From: Alkalibaculum bacchi
GTDB lineage: Bacteria > Bacillota > Clostridia > Eubacteriales > Alkalibacteraceae
Direction: 5' to 3'
NCBI RefSeq assembly: GCF_937875145.1
Contig: NZ_CALNCS010000130.1
Location: forward strand, 1-5,867
DNA length: 5,867 nt
The notes beneath the pieces were generated by a model that was given only the letters and a program-made list of their open reading frames with translations, did no database searches and had not been told where the DNA came from. The translations under genes and the position numbers were made by a program. Positions 1 through 5,867 of the stretch are shown here, in pieces. Numbering within the stretch: the stretch's first letter is position 1; the number at the start of each line of letters is the position of its first letter.

Positions 1-1466
1 ATTTCCGATATAGGGAGAACGGTACTACTTTCAAGTTTCACTTTAATTTCTACAAGTTCAAAAGGAGTATTGCCTAATTTTCTAATTTGCTCTTCTACTC
101 TTAAAGGATCTAAAGGTTTATTGATTGCCTTCTCACTTAATTTTTCTCCTCTGCACTCTACTACTATATCGCCGTATTTCATTTTCACCTGCAAAGGCTG
201 TGACATTTTAAGCTCAACTTCTACTTCTATTGGAAGTTTTCTTGGAAACTGCGGGCTTAACAATTCTGTAGTCTTCAACTCTATAGCGCGATCCGAGGTT
301 TTGTAAATACGGTCTTTTGAGTGGAAGGATCTACGCAAAGGGATCTGAACCGTCTCCCCTGCCTTTGCCCTTTCTACCTCTTGGCCCTTTATATCGAATA
401 TCTTCCCTAAAGTCTCTCCAAATTCTGTACGGTCTCCAAGGATTAATAAGCCGTCTCCCTTTGTTAGATGATTCTCTAATTTTACAGTGGCCTTATCTTT
501 TTTTGTAGATACAATTTCACCAACAAAGATTCCTCTTTTTCTTGGATTATCTTTAACAATAAATTCTTCAGATGATAAGTTTTCACTATCAAAATATCCT
601 GTAGTAAATTTGCGATTAAAAACTTGTTCTATATCTAATCTCTCTTCTTGAGAAAGATTTGTAATATTTCCTTTAAAATAACTATCTATTAATTTTCGAT
701 AAGCACTTACAACTGTATAGACATACTGAGCACTTTTCTTTCTGCCCTCTATTTTGAAGGAGTCTGCTCCCGTTTCAATAAGGTCTGCTATAATATCTAA
801 TGTATTTAAATCTCTAGGGCTTATAAGATGACCTTTGTCTATTATATAATCATCTACTTTTAGTTCGTAAGGTTTTCTACAGGGCTGAGCGCAGCTCCCT
901 CGATTTCCACTTCGTCCACCAATCATAGAACTCATAAGGCATTGTCCTGAATAGCACACGCACATAGCGCCGTGATTAAAAATTTTAATTTCTGCCTTTG
1001 TATTATTCACGACTTCCTTTATCTCTGGAATAGTCATTTCTCGCGCCAATACTACTCTTTCAAACCCTAAATCTTCTAAGAGCTTTACTCCCTCTATTCC
1101 ATGGACAAACATCTGAGTGCTACTGTGCATTGGAAAATGAGGCAGAGCTCTCTTTAAAAGATAAAACAAGCCTAAATCCTGTACAATCAGAGCATCCGCT
1201 CCAGCATGGTATAAAAAATATACATAATCTAATACATCCTCTAACTCCTTATCTTTTAGGAGAATATTAATGGTTATATATACTTTTACTTGGAAGAGAT
1301 GACAATAAATGATGATTTCACTTATTTCTTCTCGACTAAAATTTGTTGCATTTCTTCTAGCATTAAACTCTTTCCCGCCTAAATACACCCCGTCTGCTCC
1401 TGCAAATACAGCTGCTTTTAAGGCTTCCATATGTCCAACTGGGGCTAGTAATTCTGGTTTTTTCAT
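1..1466 (-). CDS. U32-family protein with DUF3656-type C-terminal region (RlhA-like), 3' end outside window
   Basis: The gene is open to the left window edge, with 488 codons visible and its C-terminus missing. The start is the ATG at 1466, preceded by an AGGTAAGGA ribosome binding site. The N-terminus MKKPELLAPVG and the GADGVYLGG segment near residues 23-31 are typical of the U32 barrel. The family signature lies at about residues 161-180 (FNHGAMCVCYSGQCLMSS), followed by GGRSGNRGSCAQPCR; this gives cysteines at 169, 171, 176, 192 and 196. SFKIEGRKKS follows at 236-245 and an NRKFTTGYF segment near 280. From about residue 365 the sequence resembles the DUF3656 ('collagenase') region, including LGNTPFELVEI close to the edge. 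Family knowledge: U32 members are often labelled proteases, but characterised bacterial ones are Fe-S proteins for RNA or quinone hydroxylation (TrhP, RlhA, UbiU/V). RlhA, the 23S rRNA C2501 hydroxylase, shares the U32 plus DUF3656 layout as I recall it. I infer an RNA-modifying role; the exact substrate is unknown. It is co-transcribed with the carboxypeptidase upstream. Confidence 0.93.
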   Translation of the reverse strand, partial: MKKPELLAPVGHMEALKAAVFAGADGVYLGGKEFNARRNATNFSREEISEIIIYCHLFQVKVYITINILLKDKELEDVLDYVYFLYHAGADALIVQDLGLFYLLKRALPHFPMHSSTQMFVHGIEGVKLLEDLGFERVVLAREMTIPEIKEVVNNTKAEIKIFNHGAMCVCYSGQCLMSSMIGGRSGNRGSCAQPCRKPYELKVDDYIIDKGHLISPRDLNTLDIIADLIETGADSFKIEGRKKSAQYVYTVVSAYRKLIDSYFKGNITNLSQEERLDIEQVFNRKFTTGYFDSENLSSEEFIVKDNPRKRGIFVGEIVSTKKDKATVKLENHLTKGDGLLILGDRTEFGETLGKIFDIKGQEVERAKAGETVQIPLRRSFHSKDRIYKTSDRAIELKTTELLSPQFPRKLPIEVEVELKMSQPLQVKMKYGDIVVECRGEKLSEKAINKPLDPLRVEEQIRKLGNTPFELVEIKVKLESSTVLPISE

Positions 1467-1471
1467 ATTGT

Positions 1472-1480
1472 TCCTTACCT
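1472..1480 (-). promoter_or_regulatory. Ribosome binding site of the U32 gene, overlapping the upstream stop codon
   Basis: On the minus strand the sequence reads AGGTAAGGA, then ACAAT, then ATG. The TAA inside this motif (1475-1477) is the stop codon of the upstream carboxypeptidase gene. TAAGGA matches the 5' part of the consensus UAAGGAGG, with five bases to the start codon. Ribosomes finishing the first gene are therefore placed directly on the start region of the second, an arrangement that usually means translational coupling. Confidence 0.75.
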
Positions 1481-2758
1481 CGTTTTCTTAAGATGATGAA
1501 TTATTAAATAGACCATAGCCATTGCTATCATGATCTCTATGTAAAATAAATAATCCAAAATGCTTCTTACCTTAAGGTCTGACTGGGAATAAATATCCGC
1601 TCTACCAATCTCTTTTCCATCAAAGGAGTAGCTAATTTGCCCAATAATTTGTTCTAAAGAAATGTTATCCCTTAAGGTATATGTATTTTCTGAAGTCTCT
1701 TCTAAAAGATTTTTATCGTAGATGATTTGGCTTTTCATATGCTCACTTTCTTCTTTGCCTAAAAGTAATACCAAATCTTTCTTAACAATTACAGGAACTT
1801 GATCTATTGATTTTGCATTATCTAAGAGGAGTTCATCTATTTTCTGGTCAGCCTCAAAAAGTTTCGTGTACTCATATTGTTCTTCTGCATAATTCAGAAG
1901 CTCTACTGCTTCACCCCATATTTCTTCATCAGTACTTTTATAGAGGATACCTATAAGCTCCTGATTATCTCTAGAAGACAAAAACACGAGACACTTTCCA
2001 GCTTGACTTGTATTTCCCGTCTTCATACCTTTTACATCTTCTGTATAATAGGGATTGTGTCCTATCTTCAGGCCTTTAGACACTTGGTCTAATATGGGGT
2101 GTAAGAGGTAGTTTGTATTATACCATTTATGCGTAACTAGGGGATTAGCAAGAGAGTAATTTGTGGTTTTAACGATTTCTCTTGCTATATCATATTTTAA
2201 TAGCTCTTGCGCCATTAAAAGCATATCCTCTAAAGTAGTATAGTGATTATCACTATGTAATCCATGAGGGTTTTCAAAATTGGTGTGTACAGCTCCTATT
2301 TCCTTTGCCTTCTGATTCATCATCTCGATAAAGTGCTCAATGGCCCCCTCTTCGTCTTGCACCTTTCCTACTGCGTTTCCAACACCACGAGCTAAAGTAT
2401 ATGCTGCATCATTGCCTGATGGGAGCATCAAACCGTAAAGGAGATCCTTAACAGACAAAATCTCTCCCTCTACTAAATCAGCTTTGCTGCTATCACTTGA
2501 AATCCGCTTGATCTCGCTGCCAACTGTAATTTGATCTTCTAAATTCATATTTTCTAAAGCTACAATTGCTGTCATGATTTTTGTAGTACTAGCAGGATAA
2601 AACCTCTCTTCTTGGTTTTGTGCATAAAGAACTCTACCACTGGTCTCTTCAAGGAGAAGTATTCCCCTCTCGTTAGGAAAAGAAGGCTCTATTGCCAATA
2701 CAGTATTTCCACATAATGTAATTAATACTAAGAATAATATTATTGCGCTTTTCTTCAT
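1475..2758 (-). CDS. D-alanyl-D-alanine carboxypeptidase, peptidase S11 (DacF/PBP5-like)
   Basis: This penicillin-binding protein of low molecular mass removes the terminal D-alanine from peptidoglycan pentapeptides on the outer face of the membrane, limiting cross-linking. Numbered from the ATG at 2758 (427 residues), it has a signal peptide at 1-22 (MKKSAIILFLVLITLCGNTVLA). All three S11 motifs are present: STTK with nucleophile Ser57 and Lys60, SGN at 114-116, and KTG at 246-248. A beta-rich domain resembling PBP5_C covers about 295-395 and ends in GKEIGRADIY. A hydrophobic helix at about 402-421 followed by basic HHLKKTR anchors the C-terminus in the membrane. The segment between NTNYLL and KTG is longer than in typical DacF as I recall it. 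An in-frame ATG at 2764 would add two residues, but the GAGGT ribosome binding site touches it directly and stands six bases from the ATG at 2758, so I chose the latter. The family is certain; a specific DacA/DacB/DacF assignment is not. Confidence 0.95.
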   Translation of the reverse strand: MKKSAIILFLVLITLCGNTVLAIEPSFPNERGILLLEETSGRVLYAQNQEERFYPASTTKIMTAIVALENMNLEDQITVGSEIKRISSDSSKADLVEGEILSVKDLLYGLMLPSGNDAAYTLARGVGNAVGKVQDEEGAIEHFIEMMNQKAKEIGAVHTNFENPHGLHSDNHYTTLEDMLLMAQELLKYDIAREIVKTTNYSLANPLVTHKWYNTNYLLHPILDQVSKGLKIGHNPYYTEDVKGMKTGNTSQAGKCLVFLSSRDNQELIGILYKSTDEEIWGEAVELLNYAEEQYEYTKLFEADQKIDELLLDNAKSIDQVPVIVKKDLVLLLGKEESEHMKSQIIYDKNLLEETSENTYTLRDNISLEQIIGQISYSFDGKEIGRADIYSQSDLKVRSILDYLFYIEIMIAMAMVYLIIHHLKKTR

Positions 2759-2764
2759 TGCCAT

Positions 2765-2769
2765 ACCTC
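2765..2769 (-). promoter_or_regulatory. Ribosome binding site deciding the carboxypeptidase start
   Basis: The minus strand reads GTGAGGT, ATG, GCA, ATG. The Shine-Dalgarno core GAGGT directly abuts the first ATG (2764), which leaves no spacer, but lies six bases from the second ATG (2758), a normal distance. Initiation therefore most likely occurs at 2758, which also gives the usual M-K-K start of a signal peptide. Confidence 0.7.
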
Positions 2770-2814
2770 ACATGTTCGTTCTAAAATCTATGTAAAAACA
2801 ATAGTTCGCTAAGG

Positions 2815-2828
2815 GGACGTTCCCGTCC
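2815..2828 (-). other. Small GC-rich hairpin with GGAA tetraloop in the spacer upstream of the carboxypeptidase gene
   Basis: On the minus strand GGACG and CGTCC pair perfectly around a GGAA loop, which fits the stable GNRA tetraloop class. It stands out in an otherwise AT-rich spacer and is followed by CCCTTAG rather than a U-run, so it is not a convincing terminator. It could be a leader structure of the carboxypeptidase mRNA or a remnant of a dispersed palindromic repeat. Only the inverted repeat itself is directly seen. Confidence 0.4.
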
Positions 2829-2849
2829 AAGCAACCGTCTAACTTTTAA

Positions 2850-2887
2850 ATAAGAAAGTTGGCCACTTGCAATGCCAACTTTCTTAT
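2850..2887 (-). terminator. Probable intrinsic terminator after the M16C peptidase gene
   Basis: A perfect 14-bp inverted repeat (ATAAGAAAGTTGGC against GCCAACTTTCTTAT) with a 10-base loop starts four bases after the TAG stop codon of the peptidase gene. On the minus strand the 3' arm is U-rich (CUUUCUUAU) and continues into UUUAAAAG. The long stem and its position directly behind a stop codon support a terminator. The tract after the stem is short and interrupted, and only the inner few pairs are GC-rich, so termination may be partial and could allow read-through into the carboxypeptidase gene. No plus-strand gene needs it, although the sequence on that side (ATTTCTATT) is also U-rich. Confidence 0.65.
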
Positions 2888-2891
2888 ATTT

Positions 2892-5819
2892 CTATTCAAA
2901 TAAATTTACTGTAGTTTCAAAGAGTTCTTTTGCTTCTTGTATTTTTCGGTCATTTCCAAGTACGCAAAGGTAATTTTCGCTCATAGCTTCTTTTACAATC
3001 TTTGCAGTGTCTTGAATGTCTTCTATAGTACAAGAGAGAACCTGATTTCTTTCTCTTTGTAAATCTTCTTGTCTTATATTTCTCAAATAATTACCTGTAG
3101 CCGTATTTCCCTTCATTGCTGGAGTCATAGGTGTATCTAGATTGCTTATAGTACCTATAATGTACTTATTCATTTCTCTTTGAGACGCTTCAAAAGTTTC
3201 AATAAACTGAGACATATTGTCGATTGTATTTACCGTTTCCTTTAAATTAGGATCTCGATAGGAGCCTACAAATAAGGTACCTGATCTACCTATGCTAAAA
3301 AAAGCACCATATGCGCCACCTTGAACTCGGATTTTATTCCACAAATACTCTGTGCTCATAATAGACTTTACAACCTGTAGTGCACCACTGTACTCATATC
3401 CTAAATCTAAGACATTATACGCTTTTCCTACATATTGTACCTTACTGGAAGTCATAAGTCCTTCATTAAATTTTCCCATTTCAAATTCGTATTCATTTCT
3501 TTTCACTTTTTCATCTTTTAATTGATTATACAAAGACTTTAAGGAATTTGTTACTTCGTCGTAATTCTCTTCATCACAAATCAAACTAAATATGATGCTA
3601 TTTTTGTTAAAGAGCAGTTCACTAGTCTCTTTAAGTTTTGCAAGAATTTCATCCGCTTTGTTATCAAAGTCCTCTTCTAAGGTTTTAATAAATTCATAGT
3701 AGTCAATTCCGTCAATAGACTCTAAGAACTTTGCTGATTTAGCATAATAAGAGTTTACTCTATTGGCTACAATTTTATGACCTGAGCTCATAAAGAGCAT
3801 TTCTGTTCTAGCCTTAGAACTTTGAATAATTTCTTTTAATCTTTGCTTCTCATGGTATTTACAATGGACAATCATTTGACTCATAATATGGAAGAGTTTA
3901 TCAAGATGTTCCTTTAGCGCTCTTCCCCTTACGATAAATCTAGGTTCATATTCTTCGATATTTTTACTATTTGCATAGACATCAATATCAAAATCAATAC
4001 CTCCTGTGTAAATTTCAATTTCATTGGTCAATTGTTCAAAAGAGTATTCTTGTGTGCTGACTTCTCCTAAATACCTAGCTAGAAGGGCAACATAGGGAAT
4101 ATACTCTTTTTCCACATTTTTTATATCAAAAAGCAAACTAGTGTAGACAATTCCATTTGTGTGCACTGGCGTATGGAGGACTTCTACATTTTTAAATTTC
4201 TTTATCTCTAAAGGTAATTCTTCCGTCTTCTTTCCAATATCTTCAATTGGTAAAACTGGAATCTTCTCAATATCCGTTGGATCATCAGATGTATTCTGTC
4301 TTATAATCAAATCTTTTGTTTCCTTAATAAGAGATTCTAACTCCTCTTGATTCAATCGTTCCTTGTATTCTTTTAGATGCTTTTCAATCTCATGGTCCCC
4401 TTTATCCACTAATCCTTGTTCTGGTTTTGCTATCAATAAACTACAGTGATTGTTATCTAAAAGATACTTTTGTATCAAGTTTTCAAAGTAATTCTGATCT
4501 ATGTTGTTTCGTATGAATTCAAAATCATCTTCATACTCTAAGTACATAGAGGGATCCGAATCGTAAAGCCAACTATCCATAATATTGATGCCATAGATTA
4601 AGCCTTTAGGGTATGATCCAAAATCTGCTTCTTTCATTTTAAATTCTGAAATATTGATTGCCGCTTTAATTTGATCTCTATCAATACCATTTTCTACTAA
4701 GCTATTTAGAGTCTCATTTATAATTTTCTTAAACTCTTCTTTTTTGCTTTCTTCAGAGTTTTTAATCATAATGCTAATAACAGGTTGTAAAATACCTCCA
4801 TCGAAAGAACCCATGACATCCTTACCTAATTCTGCCTGAAGTAAGGCCTTCTTTAATGGGGCAGATGGAGAGTTTAATAGGATATGAGCTAAGATCTCCA
4901 AGCCTAAATGAGTTTGTGGATCTGTCGAGACACCAGTAACCCAGTTCATCGTGAGGAAAGTCTTCTCTTTTGTAGACTCTGTGTTGGATATAGGATAAGA
5001 GTAGACTTTTTCTTTTGGCTCTTTAAAAGGCCTTTGTATTGAAATAGAAGAATCGATTTGTAATTTGTCGTATTTAGACAGATAGTTTTCATGAACAAAA
5101 GCTAAATGCTCTAAAATATCTCCATCACCATAAAAATAAATATAACTATTAGATGGATGATAGTATTTCTTGTGAAAATCGATAAAATCTTCATAAGTCA
5201 AATCTACAATAACATCTGGATCTCCTCCAGATTCTAAACCATATGGCGTATCTGGAAATAAAGTCTCTTGAACTTTTCGATTGACTACTTCTTCTGGATT
5301 AGAAAAGGCACCTTTCATCTCATTGTAAACAACGCCTACATAGCGAATATCATCCTCTGCATTTTCTAAATGATAATGCCATCCTTCTTGTAGAAAAATT
5401 CCTTTTTCATCGTAGATCTTTGGATTAAACACAGCATCTAAATAAACATCCATAAGATTTACAAAATCTTTATCATTCATACTTGCAATAGGATACATGG
5501 TCTTATCTGGGAAAGTCATCGCATTTAGAAAAGTATTTAGGGAGCCTTTAATTAATTCTACAAAGGGTTCTTTGACAGGATACTTTTCCGATCCGCATAA
5601 AACAGAATGCTCCAAAATATGAGGTAAGCCCGTGCTATCTGTTGGTGGAGTACGAAAAGAAACGGAAAAGACTTTATTATCGTCTTCATTTGAAAGATAG
5701 TAAAGTTTTGCCCCTGTCTTTTCATGTTCAAACAAATACCCAGTAGAATCTACCTCTTTAATCGATTTTGATTCTATTAATTTGAATCCACTATATACTT
5801 CATTAATTTTTAAATTCAT
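2892..5819 (-). CDS. Zinc metallopeptidase, family M16C (presequence protease PreP / insulinase-like)
   Basis: This is a complete 975-residue protein of the PreP/falcilysin type, whose members close around and degrade unfolded peptides of a few dozen residues. The inverted zinc motif HILEH lies at residues 67-71 (metal ligands His67 and His71, catalytic Glu70). The third ligand is most likely Glu167 in GVVYNEMKGAFS, 96 residues after His71, the long spacing typical of M16C rather than pitrilysin. A charged helical linker at about 478-518 leads into IPVLPIEDI near 520, marking the M16C-associated domain. The C-terminal half carries Arg831 and Tyr837 in RVQGGAYG, matching the conserved Arg/Tyr pair that helps bind substrate in PreP. 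There is no signal peptide, so a cytosolic role in peptide turnover is inferred. The length is normal for the family. The ATG at 5819 has a GAGGAG ribosome binding site seven bases upstream. The gene is first in the window and is followed at once by a hairpin terminator. Confidence 0.96.
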   Translation of the reverse strand: MNLKINEVYSGFKLIESKSIKEVDSTGYLFEHEKTGAKLYYLSNEDDNKVFSVSFRTPPTDSTGLPHILEHSVLCGSEKYPVKEPFVELIKGSLNTFLNAMTFPDKTMYPIASMNDKDFVNLMDVYLDAVFNPKIYDEKGIFLQEGWHYHLENAEDDIRYVGVVYNEMKGAFSNPEEVVNRKVQETLFPDTPYGLESGGDPDVIVDLTYEDFIDFHKKYYHPSNSYIYFYGDGDILEHLAFVHENYLSKYDKLQIDSSISIQRPFKEPKEKVYSYPISNTESTKEKTFLTMNWVTGVSTDPQTHLGLEILAHILLNSPSAPLKKALLQAELGKDVMGSFDGGILQPVISIMIKNSEESKKEEFKKIINETLNSLVENGIDRDQIKAAINISEFKMKEADFGSYPKGLIYGINIMDSWLYDSDPSMYLEYEDDFEFIRNNIDQNYFENLIQKYLLDNNHCSLLIAKPEQGLVDKGDHEIEKHLKEYKERLNQEELESLIKETKDLIIRQNTSDDPTDIEKIPVLPIEDIGKKTEELPLEIKKFKNVEVLHTPVHTNGIVYTSLLFDIKNVEKEYIPYVALLARYLGEVSTQEYSFEQLTNEIEIYTGGIDFDIDVYANSKNIEEYEPRFIVRGRALKEHLDKLFHIMSQMIVHCKYHEKQRLKEIIQSSKARTEMLFMSSGHKIVANRVNSYYAKSAKFLESIDGIDYYEFIKTLEEDFDNKADEILAKLKETSELLFNKNSIIFSLICDEENYDEVTNSLKSLYNQLKDEKVKRNEYEFEMGKFNEGLMTSSKVQYVGKAYNVLDLGYEYSGALQVVKSIMSTEYLWNKIRVQGGAYGAFFSIGRSGTLFVGSYRDPNLKETVNTIDNMSQFIETFEASQREMNKYIIGTISNLDTPMTPAMKGNTATGNYLRNIRQEDLQRERNQVLSCTIEDIQDTAKIVKEAMSENYLCVLGNDRKIQEAKELFETTVNLFE

Positions 5820-5826
5820 TCAATCA

Positions 5827-5832
5827 CTCCTC
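5827..5832 (-). promoter_or_regulatory. Ribosome binding site of the M16C peptidase gene
   Basis: The minus strand reads GAGGAG, then seven bases, then the ATG at 5819. This is a near-consensus Shine-Dalgarno sequence at ideal spacing and settles the start codon; no other ATG lies nearby in frame with a comparable site. Confidence 0.8.
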
Positions 5833-5844
5833 GTATAATATGTT

Positions 5845-5867
5845 TAGGCTCATTATTTAATGGTCTA
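5845..5867. repeat. Imperfect inverted repeat upstream of the M16C peptidase gene
   Basis: The plus strand reads TAGGCTCATTA, TT, TAATGGTCTA. The inner CATTA/TAATG arms match perfectly around two bases, and the outer parts match as TAG-purine-C with one extra base on one side. It may be a protein-binding dyad, the foot of an upstream terminator, or chance in AT-rich DNA. It runs exactly to the window edge, so its full extent cannot be judged. Confidence 0.3.

Noticed and set aside
70..508. Two short plus-strand open frames (70-306 and 317-508)
   Set aside because: They lie opposite the continuous, well-conserved reading frame of the U32 gene, lack clear ribosome binding sites, and look like antisense shadows.
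2684..2758. Lipoprotein signal at the cysteine in LITLCGN of the carboxypeptidase
   Set aside because: The residue before the cysteine is leucine, not the small residue a lipobox needs, and a normal signal peptidase I site (VLA) follows. The protein also has its own C-terminal membrane anchor.
2765..2779. Possible LexA (SOS) box upstream of the carboxypeptidase gene, minus-strand CGAACATGTG
   Set aside because: The left half fits the Firmicute consensus CGAAC-N4-GTTCG, but the right half is the ribosome binding site GAGGT and does not match; a half-site is not enough.
2841..2860. Alternative 6-bp pairing of the terminator 3' arm (AACTTT) with the following AAAGTT, as in an attenuator
   Set aside because: It is short and mostly A-U, and cannot compete with the perfect 14-bp stem; no leader peptide or ligand-binding motif accompanies it.
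1309..4350. Other plus-strand open frames at 1309-1491, 1877-2092 and 4159-4350
   Set aside because: All are antisense to recognisable protein domains, with low-complexity translations and no supporting signals.
5831..5867. Promoter with TATTAT as -10 upstream of the M16C peptidase
   Set aside because: No acceptable -35 hexamer lies 16-18 bases upstream, and the resulting transcript would start almost on the ribosome binding site; the promoter is more likely beyond the window.

Overview
The window is AT-rich and carries three closely spaced genes, all reading on the minus strand (right to left). Low G+C, strong GAGGAG/AAGGA-type ribosome binding sites, and this set of proteins (a PreP-like M16C peptidase, a DacF-like D,D-carboxypeptidase with a C-terminal membrane anchor, and a DUF3656-type U32 protein) all suggest an anaerobic low-GC Firmicute of the class Clostridia. 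That placement is an inference from protein style, not from a marker gene.

Layout, in the direction of transcription. Bases 5820-5867 are a short leader with a good ribosome binding site and an imperfect dyad that runs to the window edge. Bases 2892-5819 encode a complete 975-residue zinc peptidase of family M16C, presumably cytosolic. A perfect 14-bp hairpin (2850-2887) begins four bases after its stop codon and is the likely terminator. Bases 2765-2849 are a short intergenic spacer with a second small GC-rich hairpin and no promoter that I can identify with confidence. Bases 1475-2758 encode a D-alanyl-D-alanine carboxypeptidase that trims peptidoglycan stem peptides outside the membrane. 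Its stop codon lies inside the ribosome binding site of the next gene, a U32-family protein that starts at 1466 and runs off the left edge of the window (488 codons visible, 3' end missing). I checked the reading frame of the U32 gene at several places, including the left edge, and found no break.

How the genes relate: the carboxypeptidase and the U32 gene are almost certainly co-transcribed, since they are eight bases apart with a shared stop/ribosome-binding-site sequence. The M16C peptidase is probably a separate or partly separate transcript because of the hairpin behind it. Nothing in the sequence ties the three to one pathway: one degrades peptides, one edits the cell wall, and one is more likely an Fe-S RNA-modifying enzyme than a protease.

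No RNA gene, insertion sequence, CRISPR array or plus-strand gene is supported, and no gene-free stretch exceeds about 130 bases. I do not see an undescribed multi-gene system here. The points worth a second look are the intergenic secondary structures, the start codon of the carboxypeptidase, the coupling of the last two genes, and the likely misleading 'collagenase/peptidase' label of the U32 protein.
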